64,000 nucleotides of DNA from Anastatus disparis (Eukaryota > Arthropoda > Insecta > Hymenoptera > Eupelmidae). The translations under genes and the position numbers were made by a program. Of the stretch, positions 11,325 through 22,972 are shown in pieces. The notes beneath the pieces were generated by a model. It was not told the origin of the DNA, made no database searches, and saw only the letters and a program-made list of their open reading frames with translations. How positions within the stretch are numbered: position 1 is the first letter of the stretch; each line of letters opens with the position of its first letter. The DNA lies in assembly GCA_017163975.1 (NCBI GenBank), contig JAFFSR010000264.1, positions 7,988,001 through 8,052,000 on the forward strand. Direction: 5' to 3'.

Positions 11325-13285
11325 TTATGCTTGAGTTGAAGTCTAAAAAAAATTTTATTTAAATGTAATGATAAATATTTTTTATTTTAATATTAATTGA
11401 TGAAACTTTTTTGTATCATAAATATATATTAAATATAAGATCTTAATCCATGAATCATTTCAAAAGACCTCATCCGGCGATTCGAATAATTTTCTTTTGT
11501 CGATGACTTGATTTAGTTTATTTTTGTAGTTGTAGCAAAACTTATCAGCCAATTTTCAACAAATTCCCATATGGAAATAATTTATGTGAAAAACTGTAAA
11601 TAATAGTAAATAATTGTAAATAACTGTTAAAAAATGTAGGAATTAAGACATAAATAATAGTTATTTACAATTATTTACTATTATTTATTATTAATTACTA
11701 TTATTTACAGTTATTTACAGTTATTAACTGTTATTAACTGTTATTAACTGTTATTTACAGTTATTTACAATTATTTACAATTATTTACAGTTTTTTATAA
11801 TTATTTACAATTATTCATAATTATTTACAGTTATTTACATTTTCAAAAATTTTTGAATTAGTGGATAATTTAATGTTATTAATAATTATTTACAATTATT
11901 TATAGTTATTTACAGTTATTTACAGTTTTTTATAGTTATTTATAGTTATTTATAATTATTTACAACTATTTACAATTTTCCATAGTTTTTTACAATTATT
12001 TACAGTTATTCAGATTTTTAAAAATTTTCGCCTATATATAAAATTATTGAATAAATTTGTGATAATTTTCGAAAATGTAAATAACTGCAAATGATTGTAA
12101 AAAACTATAAATAATCGTAAATAACTGTAAATAATTGTGAAAAAAGTGAATAAATGTAAATAACTGTAAATAAATATAAATAACTGCAAATAAGTGTATA
12201 TAACAGTTAATAAGTGTAAATAACAGTTAATAACTGTAAATAAGTGTAAATAACAGTAAATAATTGTAAATAATTGTAAATAACTGTTATTTATGTCTCA
12301 ATTCCCACATTTTTTAACACTTTTCTACAGTTATTTACAGTTATTTACATTTATTTACATTTATTTACAGTTATTAACAGTTATTTACAATTATATCCAA
12401 AAATTTTTTCCATATGGGTTGACTTCAAAATTTCCATGGATCTTTAATTTATATATCTTCACAAGTTTATCATTTCAGTTTAAAAAAAAATGAATTAATA
12501 GAGTTTGGTTTGGAAAAAGTTGAAAATATAATAAAAATATTAATTTTTTTAGATTTCATGTAAGTAATTTGGTTCAACATTCACTTGAGCTAGTCTTATT
12601 AAAATTCCAGCTCAATAAACTTGTGAAGATATATAAACTGAAGATCTCTGAAGTTAATTTGTTCAAAATTCGCTGAGAAATCCTGTGGCAACTACAAAAA
12701 TTGAAAAAATCAAGTCATCGATAGGAGAAAAGGATTTCAACCATCAAATGAGCTCTTTTGAAATCATTCATGGATCAAAGTCTTATATTTAATATATATT
12801 TAAGATAAAAAAAGTTTCATCAATTAAGGGGATGTAAAACGGACACTACACCTGTACTCATAAATTTGGCCTTTCTTTTTATTTTATTGCAAAACTTGAG
12901 GGAAAAAAATGCTTTAGCTTGTAGTATTTACCACGAAAATTATTCAGTTAAATTTTCAAATGAATTCATTCATTAGTTATCGAGAATTTTGGATTCCAAT
13001 AATGATTATTATAATTTTTCGATTTTTTACCAGAATCCAAATATCTTAAAAACTAATAAATAAATTTATTTGAAAATTTAACTAAATAATCATTATGATA
13101 TATACTAGAAGCTAATGCATTTATCTTCTGAAAATTCAACAATAAAATGGAAAGACATTTAATATTTATGAGTACAGGTGTAGTGTCCGCTTTATATCTC
13201 CTTAATGTTATAAGAACAAAAAATTATTACTACATTTGAATTTGATTTTTTTTCAGACTTCAACTCAGGCCCAATAACATAGATG
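11325..13285. mobile_element. Foldback element with TTATTTACAG decamer array, interrupted by a MITE
   Basis: The outer arms pair: CTTGAGTTGAAGTCT (11330) with AGACTTCAACTCAGG (about 13255), and TTAATTGATGAAAC...CCATGAATCATTTC (11391-11463) with its complement (12760-12826). Inside CCCATATGGAAA ends (11567 and about 12408) lies an 830-bp array of TTATTTACAG / TTATTTACAA decamers, reading one way in the left half and mostly as CTGTAAATAA in the right half. The right arm is interrupted by the 374-bp TTAA MITE at 12824-13205 and by a small inverted-repeat insertion near 12447-12640 (TTTATATATCTTCACAAG and its complement). It is non-coding. Confidence 0.7.
12824..13205. mobile_element. TTAA-flanked foldback MITE, copy 2
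   Basis: Bases 12828-13201 (374 bp) lie between TTAA at 12824-12827 and 13202-13205. The ends are GGGGATGTAAAACGGACAC and, inverted, GGAGATATAAAGCGGACAC. It belongs to the same family as the 7.0-kb copy and sits in the right arm of the TTATTTACAG foldback, so it is the younger insertion. Confidence 0.8.
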
Positions 13286-13614
13286 TTATTGTTTCTTTTT
13301 AGCCAAATATGATAAGAGATAAAAAAATAAATCAAGTAAATAATTTATGTGTTATAATTTTTATTTAGTAAAGTAAATGTGGATTATTTTATAAAAATAT
13401 TTATTTATTTAAAAAACATGTTAAATAAATTTTTCCTAAAACATGAATTTTTATAAAATAATTAGATAGGTTTTATGAAAAGCACAAATGATCAAATTTA
13501 TAATATTATTCTCTCTAATTGAATTGTAATTGATTGTTTAAGAAATATTAAACTTCAATTGTGAATTTACCTATGATGTTACAATATATAAAACCCAGGA
13601 AAAGTTGTAAAATC

Positions 13615-15946
13615 TTTCCAAAAAATACCTTTAAAAAGGTAAAAGTCTAGGCATCCATGAATCTCATATCTGAGATTATAAATGTCTCTTTTTTTCACAT
13701 TTTTATAATAAATTTATAACGAATGGCCACATTTATTATTATCTCTATATTAATAACTCATTGTTTAAAAAATATTTTACCTGAATTTTGAATTTACTTA
13801 TAATAATACAAAAATTTAGACCCAGGAAAAATCGTGAAATCTTCCCCAAAAAAAACCTTTAAATATCTGAGATTATAAATTACTCTTTTTCACATTTTTT
13901 AATGTAAAAAGCATTTTTAATAAATTTTCTCTAAAATAGGAATTAATATAAAATAATCAAATGGATTTTATAATAAGTAAAATAGCTACATTTATTATTG
14001 TCTCTATGTAAATAATAACTCATTTTAAATAAATTTTTTCTTTAACACTAAATTACAACTTCTTCCTTTAATTGTTCTTCGATCACTTCTTTCTTTAATC
14101 TTAAAATTATATGTATAAGTTCCAAACTTACAGCTATGAAAATAGTGCAATCATTAGAAGTTGGTCATGAATTTTATGATAACTAAAGGAATCACATTAT
14201 TTTGAAAAGAAACAAGAAATATTTCATTTTACTTTTTATCGTCCCATTCTTTTTTAGTTTTCTAATTCTTTTAAATATTCCACTTCATGCAATAAAAATG
14301 TCTTCAAACATTCTACTTCGTACAATTGAAATAAAAAATGTGATAGTTCTTTAATTAATCCATTTCATTCATTTTTAATACTTGTTGCCTCCGCTCTAAC
14401 GTACATTATGGAGTACTTTTAAAATTTTCAAAAGTCTATTATTTTAAGTATATAAGTACTAATTCACGTATAAATTCAGTGGAATAATCAAAACTGTAAA
14501 GTTATGTAATTTATTAAAACCATTTATAAGTTTACATTTTCTTAGTTTTAAATCATTTAATTTTGTCTTGATTTGCATGTAAAATGTATTTTATATTCTG
14601 AAAGCCAAAAAAACTCGAGGAAATTGAGGTTTATAAGTTAGAAGAACGTAAATACACTTTTATCTTATGGATTTATTATATATATGAAAGAATATATGAT
14701 TCTTTCATATATATAATAAATCCAAGCAAACGATTCTTTTCTATAAAAAAATATGAAATTTTTATTATTTTTCGAGTGAAATCTGAAACGGAAAAACAAT
14801 CGAACTTGATTGAGTTGATTGAACTGTTTTTTCGTTTCAGACTTCACTCGAAAAATAATAAAAATTTCATATTTTTTTATAGAAAAGAATCATTTGCTTG
14901 TCTTTTGCTCTATTGGGCGATTGTCTTACTTTTCTATGAAAATATTTTATTTATTTATAATAACGAAAATTTAGATTAGACAAGGACAGAATGATACGGC
15001 CTCCTCTTAATGTTTTTATTTTGCGAAAAGATTGTATTCATAGGTAAATATATTTGAATTGCCATTGATGATCATCACAGTTAATCAGATTGAGAAGGTT
15101 GATAATTAATTTGAGCAGGGAAGAAGATAATTCACCATTAATGTACGTTAGAGCGGGGGGGGGGGCAAGTATTAAAAATGAATGAAATAGATTAATTAAA
15201 GAACTATTACATTTTTTATTTCAATTGTACGAAGTAGAATGTTTGAAGACATTTTTATTGCATAAAGTAGAATATTTAAAAGAATTAGGAAACTAAAAAA
15301 GAATAGGACGATAAAAAGTAAAATGAAATATTTCTTGTTTCTTTTGAAAATAATGTAATTCCTTTAATTATCATAAAATACATGACCAACTTCTAATGAT
15401 TGCACTATTTTCATAGCTGTAAGTTTGGAACTTACACATATAAGTTTAAGATTAAAGAAAGAAGTGATCGAAGAACGATTAAAGGAAGAAGTTGTAATTT
15501 AGCGTTGAAGAAAAAATTTATTTAAAATGAGTTATTATTTACACAGAGACAATAATAAATGTAGCCATTTTACTTATTATAAAACCCATTTGATTATTTT
15601 ATATTAATTTCTATTTTAGAGAAAATTTATTAAAAATGCTTTTTACATTAAAAAATGTGAAAAAAAGAGTAATTTATAATCTCAGATATTTAAAAGTTTT
15701 TTTTGGGGAAGATTTCATGACTTTTCCTGGGTTTGAATTTTTGTATTAATATAAGTAAATTCAAGATGCAAGATAAATATTTTTTAATCAATGAGTTATT
15801 ATTTACATAGGGACAATAATAAATGTGGCCATTTGTTATAAATTTATTATAAAATTGTAAAAAAAAAGAGTAATTTATAATCTCAGATATGAGACTCATA
15901 AATGCCTAAACTTTTACCTTTTTAAAGGTTTTTTTAGGGGAAGTCT
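13615..15946. mobile_element. Long inverted repeat with palindromic centre
   Basis: The left arm (about 13615-14407) and right arm (15140-15946) are long inverted copies, clearest at AACGTACATT / AATGTACGTT and AGTGATCGAAGAAC. Each arm contains two related sub-units marked by CCAGGAAAA..., ACCTTTAAA and ATCTGAGATTATAAAT. The centre (14408-15139) has a perfect 55-bp palindrome (14669-14723: 24-bp arms, 7-base loop) and a second palindrome (14727-14905) with arms of about 75 bp around TTTTATTATTTTTCGAGTGAA. Short open frames inside are products of the palindrome, not genes. Confidence 0.7.
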
Positions 15947-15989
15947 ATGTGTAAACCTTGAAATTCAAACGTTAATGTTTCGAAAATAT

Positions 15990-15993
15990 ATAG

Positions 15994-16041
<48 letters not shown>

Positions 16042-16042
16042 T
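15990..16042. repeat. (CA)n / (TA)n microsatellite
   Basis: About 17 CA repeats are followed by TA repeats. Confidence 0.9.
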
Positions 16043-16640
16043 TATATACAAACATACAAAATTACCTGACGAATTGGTTTATTGTTTCTTAAGTGTTAAA
16101 CTAATAAAATTATTTAAAAATTAATCTAACTAATTATCAAAATTTTTTATGAGAATTTAATTATGACATTATTGATTTTAAAAAAATTTTTATAAGTCGG
16201 TAGAAACTATTATTTATGTTAACTGTATGAAATGTTTATATTTGCTGGAATGTTAAATTGATACAATAATAATAAAGAAAATGAACTATATCAACCAATA
16301 AAAAGGATTTGTATAATTAGTTATACACCTTACTTTAATCCTTATAAAAAGAAGTTGATTTCGTCCGCGTTCATTTTACGAACGTTTATAACTCCGCAGG
16401 ATGAAGCTTACTCATAACGTTTGTGGATAAGCACATGCAAAAGAAAACCAAAGAACGTTTTGTCTGCTATCGCATGAAATCAAATATGAGCCAAAGTCGC
16501 GCTAGTGCTTTCCTAAAAGTGGACAATATACGTCCTAAATGGAAAGAGCACATGGTAGCCCGCCAATTAGAACAACATATATCCGTAAGAGAACATCTTA
16601 TGCGCCAACCTTTTTCAGTAATACGACTCCCATCAAAGAG
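16043..16640. other. No recognisable gene
   Basis: The stretch is AT-rich up to 16330, then has more balanced base composition. An open frame from 16423 has no match I recognise and runs into the adjacent repeat array, so I do not call it. Confidence 0.3.
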
Positions 16641-16644
16641 GAAG

Positions 16645-17150
16645 TGTCTCACATAGCACCGAAACTTCCAAGAAGCTTCCAGGAAGCTTCCATAAAAGCT
16701 TCGGAATCTTCCCGGAAGCTTCCATGTAAGCTTCCGTGTAAGAAATCAGTAAGCTTCCATGGAAGCTAGCATAAAGGTCTTTTTGAATCTTACAAGAAGT
16801 TTCCAAGGAAGATTGCCGCAAGGTTCTAAAAGTACTTCATAGAAGCTTCCACGGAATAATACAAAAAGCTTACATGCAAGCTTCCGTGAAAGCTTCAATT
16901 AAAGCTTCCTGGAAGCGTAAAATGTCCCGCGCACTTTTCTTTCAGAAAGATTCAATGGAAGATTCCAGGAAGCTTCCATGGAAGAAATCAGTAAGCTTCC
17001 ATGGAAGCTAGTATAAAAGCCTTTGAATCTTACAAGAAGCTTTCAAGGAAGATTGCCGTAAGATTCTAAAAATACTTCATGGAAGCTTCCATAAAAAAAT
17101 GCTAGAAGCTTCCAGGATGATTCCAGTGTAAGGTTCCCGGAGGCTTTGGG
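16645..17150. repeat. GGAAGCTTCC-type iterated array, left block
   Basis: This is a dense, degenerate array of GGAAGCTTCC, GGAAGCTTCCATGTAAG and related words. A sub-block (AAATCAGTAAGCTTCCATGG ...) occurs twice, near 16744 and 16985. The core word is its own complement, so the whole block can fold on itself. Confidence 0.75.
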
Positions 17151-18531
17151 GAAGTCAACAATTCAAATATCATTTGGTTAATTTAATCCTTTTTCACCGT
17201 TCGTTAGGTATTGTGTTACGATTCTTTTCAACATTCTATTTTTCATTTTATATTTTATAAATATTTGCTGTGCGAAACACATATTTACTTACAACATACT
17301 ATTTTATATACTATTATATCATATTTATACTTCAATACATATTCACATATATTAGGATTTTCGTATAATTATAAAGACGCATTTACATTTTTAGGGCAGG
17401 CGCTGTGGGTACATACTCAAAACCGCCAACGTTTGACTTATATAGTGAGTGTGGTATTATCTCACCACTTAGAGACAAAACGCCCATTCAACGCGTATCC
17501 CCCTGTAGGCGTAACTGCGAATCGAAGGTGACGGACTTGTATAATATCTGTCGGTAGTTCAATTCCTGACTAAACATATTTTTTTTTTTTATAAATTATG
17601 TATATATTTCACTATTTTTTTAAATTTAAATATTTTTTAAGTATACAGATAAATGTATATGTACATGTACCTACGTATTATTCACACACAAACATTTTCA
17701 TGCTATCTGAAGTCGAAAAATTCATTTTATATAGATTTTAAAATAAATTTATTTAAAAAAACTTAAATAAATAATACAATACTCTTTCTTAAAACTTTAT
17801 TCAATTAAAGACTTTTCTTTAAAAAATCAACAAAATGTTTTGTGTGCTTATTTACTAACTTAAATTAATATCAAAAGAAATTTTTTATCCGAAGTTATAC
17901 AATTATAGAAACTTTTAATTATTTAATTTGTAATCTGTTTTATTCGTATTCATATAATAATCCGATATTAATTTTTAATATTAAAAAGAATATCTTAATA
18001 CATTAATTCAACAAAAAAGACTATATTTTTAATTTATAAAATTAATGGGGGACTATTATATAAATACGGAAAAAGCAGATTACAAATCGAATGAATTAAT
18101 TTTTATAATTATGTGACTTTGGGTAAAAATTTTTTATTACTATTAATTTTTAGTTAGTAAAAGAACACAAAATATTATACTTTTTGAGGAAAAATCTTTT
18201 ATTTGATAAAAGTCATGTATACAAAACATTGTAAAGATATTTAGACTTTGTAATTAATTTATTTAATTTATAAAATTTTATTAAATTAACGATTTACTCT
18301 TAAAAAAAACATATTTGTTTGTGTTCTTTTTTATTAATTAAAATCCATAATAATAAAAATTCTTTATTGAAAGTTATACACAATTATAAAAAATTTTTAA
18401 TTATTTAAAATGTAATATGTTTTACTTCATATTTAAATAATCTATCATAAGTTTTATAAATTAAAAAGAATATGAGACATTAATTTAATAGAAAAAAAAG
18501 ACAATATTTTTAAACTATAAAATTAAATTAA
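17151..18531. other. Spacer between the two GGAAGCTTCC blocks
   Basis: It is mostly AT-rich. Around 17400-17600 a less AT-rich patch ends in GTAGTTCAATTCCTG, a weak B-box-like sequence, followed by a run of T. No upstream A box is convincing. Two diverged copies of TAATTTATAAAATTAA-like stretches occur near 18030 and 18520. I see no coding signal. Confidence 0.35.
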
Positions 18532-18838
18532 TGTAAGGCAGACACTATACCTGTACTTATAAATATTGCCTGAATTTTCATTTTATTGTAAAATTTTAGA
18601 AAAAAAATGCATTAGCTTATAGTATGTACCATGAAGATTGATAGTTCTATGAATTTTTTAAATAAATTCATTCATCAGTTATTTAAAATGTTGAAGTCCA
18701 ATGATATATATAAAAATTATTCGATTTTGTACCAGGAATACAAAATTCCTATAAACAAAGGAATAGATTTATTTAAAAATTCAACGGAACAATTTTCATG
18801 ATATTTACTACAAACTAATGTATTTTTTTCTGAAACCT
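18532..18838. mobile_element. Partial TTAA-family foldback MITE, copy 3
   Basis: The sequence GGCAGACACTATACCTGTACTTATAAATATTGCC onward matches the other copies up to ACAAACTAATGTATTTTTTTCTG, then breaks off where the 332-bp satellite units begin. The right end is missing, so this copy is truncated. Confidence 0.7.
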
Positions 18839-18840
18839 TA

Positions 18841-19840
18841 CTATAACTTTCCGTAAACGTTAACATATCCTTTCTGTAATATTCTGTGAAAGGCTGCGAA
18901 AAGTTTGAATAGAATTTTCCGCAAAATGTTACTGCAAGCTTCCTGCAAAATGGCAAGCAATCTTCCAAATAATATTCGAATATAACTTTTCGGAAGCTTA
19001 CTGAAAGCTATTTTGTAATGTTTCATTTAGCCCTCATGGAATATTACATGTTAGCTTCTCTAAACCTTCCGTAAAGCTTATATGAAAGATTCCAATGGAA
19101 GCTTTCCAAAACTTTCATTTAGCTTTCGGGAAGCTTACAGGGAATCTTCCTGATAAGTTACTGGTAACCTTTCGTAAACAATAGAATATTTTTCCTATAA
19201 CATTCCACGGAAGGCTGCAGGAAGTTTGAATGGAATCTTCCACAAAATATTACTGGAAGCTTCCTGCAAGACATAATGTAATCTTCCGAATAACGTTTCT
19301 GTAATGTTACATGTAATCTTTCCGGAAGCTTACTGGAAGCTATTTCGTAATGTTCCATTTACCCCTCATGGAATATTACATGTTAGCTTTCCTGAACCTT
19401 CCGTACAGTTTACATGAAAGATTCCAATGGAAGCTTCTCGAAACTTCCATTTAGCTTTCGGGAAGCTTACAAGGAATCTTCCTGACAAGTTACTGGTAAC
19501 CTCCCGTGAACATTGAAATATTCTTCCTGTAACATTCCGTTGAAAGCTGCAGAAAGTTTGAATGGAATCTTCCACAAAATATTACTGGAAGCTTCCTGCA
19601 AGATATATTGCAATCTTCCAAATAACGTTTCTGTAATATTGCATGTAATCTTTTTGGAAGCTTACTGGAAGCTATTTTGTAATGTTCCATTTAGCCCTCA
19701 TGGAATATTACATGTAAGCTTCCCTGAACCTTCCGTAAAGCTTACAGGAAAGATTCCCATGGAAGCTTCTCGAAACTTTTATTTAGCTTCCGGGAAGCTT
19801 GCTAGAAGTTTACATTGGAATCTTTCTCGAATCTTTCGAT
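18841..19840. repeat. Three 332-bp tandem units built from GGAAGCTTCC-like words
   Basis: The landmark CCCTCATGGAATATTACATG recurs with an exact spacing of 332 bp (T of CCCT at 19034, 19366, 19698). Each unit is made of shorter GGAAGCTTAC, GGAATCTTCC and TGTAATGTTCC words, related to the left block at 16.6-17.15 kb. Open frames across this region are artefacts of the regular composition. Confidence 0.8.
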
Positions 19841-20351
19841 GAAAGCTTCCCGAATCTTTCGTGCTGTGTGGGGTATCGTTGTTTGTGAGGAAATTAGTAG
19901 GTGTGAAAATACAGAATGGATTTTAGAAAAAAATGTTAGCTTTGAAGATTTTAGTGATTGCATGTACAACAAATAATCTTTACAGGAAATCAATTCAATG
20001 CCAATTATAAAATTATGGGAAATTCGTTAATTTATTGTACGTCAACGCCTAAATATTCAAGAAATAGAAAATATAATTTATTTTATAGATTTTTTAATAT
20101 AAAATAATTTTCCTGAAGTACCTATTTTTTTTTTGAAATTAATATCAATTCAATTTTTGCATAAACAAATTTGAAAATGCATTTCAATTTATATTTTGTA
20201 TATTCAAATTAAAAAAAAGTTATTGGATATGAAATTCTTATGTAAGATAAGGGGAGAGTGTCAGAAATTGAGAAAATACGTCTTACGTAATTTATGGACG
20301 GCCCTTAATATTGAAATTAGATTAATATGAGCTAATTTTATTTTGTTCAAG
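19841..20351 (+). other. Presumed intron upstream of the decarboxylase exon
   Basis: It is AT-rich with no other coding block that I recognise. It ends in TTTTATTTTGTTCAAG, a good acceptor. Confidence 0.4.
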
Positions 20352-20422
20352 GAAAAGCAATTGGTTTGCCAGCCGAATTTTTATACTTCCATGAAAAGAG
20401 TCAAGGTGGTGGCGTCCTGCAG
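20352..20422 (+). CDS. Single internal exon of a group II PLP decarboxylase (aromatic amino-acid/histidine decarboxylase-like)
   Basis: A polypyrimidine stretch and AG (20350-20351) precede the exon, and GTAAGG follows it at 20423. It is 71 nt: two bases finish a codon, then 23 codons read KAIGLPAEFLYFHEKSQGG followed by GVLQ. The pattern [G]K-x-x-GLP-x-x-FL ... GGGV-(I/L)-Q is typical of the pyridoxal-phosphate decarboxylases that make dopamine, serotonin, tyramine or histamine. The SQGGGVLQ form leans to the histidine or tyrosine decarboxylase side. The neighbouring exons are not in the window, so the flanks would be large introns filled with repeats, or this is an isolated duplicate. Both splice sites and phase are good, which favours a real exon. 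Confidence 0.7.
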
Positions 20423-21144
20423 GTAAGGAAACATGTTTTTCAGCATATATTTAATAAAAATTGTTTGCTCGAGCAAATGCAAATGTGACTTATTTTATTT
20501 CTAATCCTAAGTCTGTCAACATTGTTTGTTAAAAACTGAATATTCTGAGTATGATTTCATATGATGCAATGATGTCAGTACACAAAAACACATGATATTT
20601 TTCATGGTCGATATCATAAATAAATCTATTTTTAATGGTCAACCCAATTTATAGAATAGCTTATTTTAATCTTAATAAAACAAGCTAATAATTAATCATT
20701 ATTTTATACGTATCTATATTTTTATTTGAAAATAATGGTTAATTTTTCATTTAATTTCATAAGGTTACATGTTAAAGCTACAAATTTTCAATTGCATTTT
20801 ACTCATTTATTTGATGGTTGACCCCAATTGTTCTTTATACCATTGCAAAGCTCTGAGTTTGTACTTTTATTTATATTAGTTTTAGATGATACTATATTTT
20901 TAAGCGTAACCCGCTCCTGCTACTTTAATATTTCAAATAGCCTTATTGAAGTGAATGAAGAGATAAAATAAGATTTCACATTTGATTATTGAATCATTAT
21001 TTCATGAATACATAAACTCTTAATGAGTTTATCTCGCGTGTAAAATAAATTTGAATGACATTGATTTCGATGTAAAGTTTTATATTTTTCAAAATCTGGG
21101 CTTAAGAGCAGGCCGGATTCGCTGTCCTTGTCTAATCGGCATTT
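20423..21144 (+). other. Presumed intron downstream of the decarboxylase exon
   Basis: It starts with the strong donor GTAAGG. There is no further exon of this family up to the palindrome at 21145. Confidence 0.4.
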
Positions 21145-21442
21145 TTGTTATTTACTCAAGTTTTAATCGGTGTATCTTCAAATTAATGGTCGAGCGCAAT
21201 AGATATTATTATTATGAACATCTATGCACAAGAAAAAAAATATCTACCAGTTTGTTTTTGAGAAAAGTAAGTAAAGCCAAAGTAAAAGTCTATGTTTATA
21301 ATATTTTCGCGTTACTTACTTTTCTCAAAAACAAACCGGTAGATATTTTTTTTCTTGTGCATAGATGTTCATAATAATAATATCTATTGCGCTCGACCTT
21401 TAATTTGAAGATACACTGATTAAAACTTGAGTAAATAACAAA
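21145..21442. mobile_element. Near-perfect hairpin (130-bp arms, 37-base loop)
   Basis: The left arm 21145-21274 and right arm 21312-21442 are almost identical inverted copies starting TTGTTATTTACTCAAG, with only a few mismatches. Such young palindromes are typical of foldback MITEs and can also give long hairpin RNA if transcribed, here within the presumed decarboxylase intron. Confidence 0.7.
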
Positions 21443-21815
21443 CAACTCAATTGTTACTCGGTCGGTATCAGGTTCTACTCCGGCCTACCGTTAAAATTAC
21501 GATTAGATCAGCGAAAAATCATAGTTGATTTATACTCAAAAGCCATCAAGAATAATTGAAATAAATAAAGTTCAATAGGGATTTTCACTAAATAAATTCT
21601 AAGAACAAAAATGTCTTTGAATGAATCGAAGAAGAACCTCAGGTTTTCATAGAGTTTTAAAAGATGATTTCTGGCTTTACAAAAAAGCGTAACATTCAAA
21701 TTCCTAACCTTTTGTCTCAAAAATTTCGGAGTATTCTTCGATCGATGCTAAGATATTTTCGTTTTTTAAAAATTTTAATTTCAACTCATTAAAGTTTAAA
21801 TTATATAAACACCTA

Positions 21816-22104
21816 CACTGCAAAGGGGTTAGAATACTGATTGTACTCTACGGCGTCGAGTGGCGTTAGTATCGCAAGCGAACATTCATTCTATTACGAA
21901 CGAGTAAGCAGTGTTTTCTAGAGACTAATGAGTGTTCTCTGCGAGGCTTCTTTCTACGAAGAGGATAGCAAGTCTACGCTCAGAGAGTAATGAGTCGTCT
22001 CTAGAGACTACTAGTTCATTTTTCGAAGCGTGGACTGACTGTATTCTAAAAATGACACATACTGTATCGTAGAGAACAGTGACAGTTCGATTTCCTTTTC
22101 AGTG
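21816..22104. mobile_element. Short CACTG-ended non-autonomous transposon
   Basis: CACTGCAAAGGGG at 21816 and its inverted partner CACTGAAAAGGAA at the right end (22104) are each bordered by TA. The 289-bp interior has repeated GAGACTA(C/A)T words and no coding capacity. The terminus resembles the larger CACTG element at 26612. Confidence 0.55.
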
Positions 22105-22972
22105 TAATAATTGATTTTTCAAAAATTATAATTATTTCAATGGCTTTTTCGGCCAGCTTTATTACCTATCTCTCTTGCTGCAAAACGCTTTTACAAATTT
22201 GAATTTGATGATGATTCTACTTACCTTATTCTCGTCAACGAGAATCACACAAGGACTTATCACCCACTGTCCTCTCCTTAGTGGTGATGTTTTTAGAAGT
22301 TTGTTGAGACTTGATCATCAGGTATTTTCTTGAGTGTCTGTATGTTGTTTGTGGATGTCGACATACTTTTCAAATCATTGGCAGAATCTGACACAAAAAA
22401 AAGGTTCATTTTCTTCTTTTATGATCAAATCTATATTTTTAAACAGGTCTTGAATAAAATAATTAACATTTATAGAAACGACATCACCAAAAATTCAAGA
22501 GTTTTTCCACTTCAGTTTTTACCTCTCAATACCAACTATTTTGCTATACATATGTACTTATCTTTTACTTAAACTACCGTTATAAGCTAAAAAGTCCTAT
22601 CAATGTTTTTTTAAATTTTTGAGTTCTTTGTATGTATGAATAAATAAAGTCACCAGTACCTCCAGTACCATAACTCAAATTATTCTAAATATTTTAAAAA
22701 CGTATGAAAAACTCTAGAGTAATTTATAACTGCCATATAATACTGCAACATAACATTCATAAAACTTTAATTTTTCCGATTTCAACTTTTTGGTAGATAG
22801 AACATTTTAGCTAATGACGACAGTAGATGTCTAAAGCAATTACCTTTACAAGTCTCGTTTCTGTTTGATTCTAAATTGATTCTCATTTAATAGCGATTGT
22901 TATTATACATTGTATGTATAAAATAATGTTTTTATAAATTTCTATTAAAGTGATGTGATATAGACTGTGATT
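22105..22972. other. No clear gene
   Basis: The segment 22160-22320 has better than average reading frames (for example AAKRFYKFEFDDDSTYL), but they are interrupted and I recognise no family. The rest is AT-rich. Confidence 0.3.

Noticed and set aside
14665..14979. Two similar short proteins on opposite strands
   Set aside because: Both are read from the two halves of one palindrome; the similarity is forced by symmetry.
16423..16821. Overlapping short frames near the GGAAGCTTCC array
   Set aside because: They run into the iterated repeat and overlap on both strands; there is no recognisable domain.
17400..17600. tRNA or SINE head ending GTAGTTCAATTCCTG
   Set aside because: Only a weak B-box-like stretch and a T run are visible; no A box at tRNA spacing.
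18717..19842. Many related short proteins on the minus strand
   Set aside because: They repeat every 332 bp because the DNA does; the words come from GGAAGCTTCC-type satellite.
22160..22332. Possible exon with AAKRFYKFEFDDDSTYL or THCPLLSGDVFRSLLRLDHQ
   Set aside because: The two frames conflict, a stop follows each, and I recognise no family; splice sites are weak.
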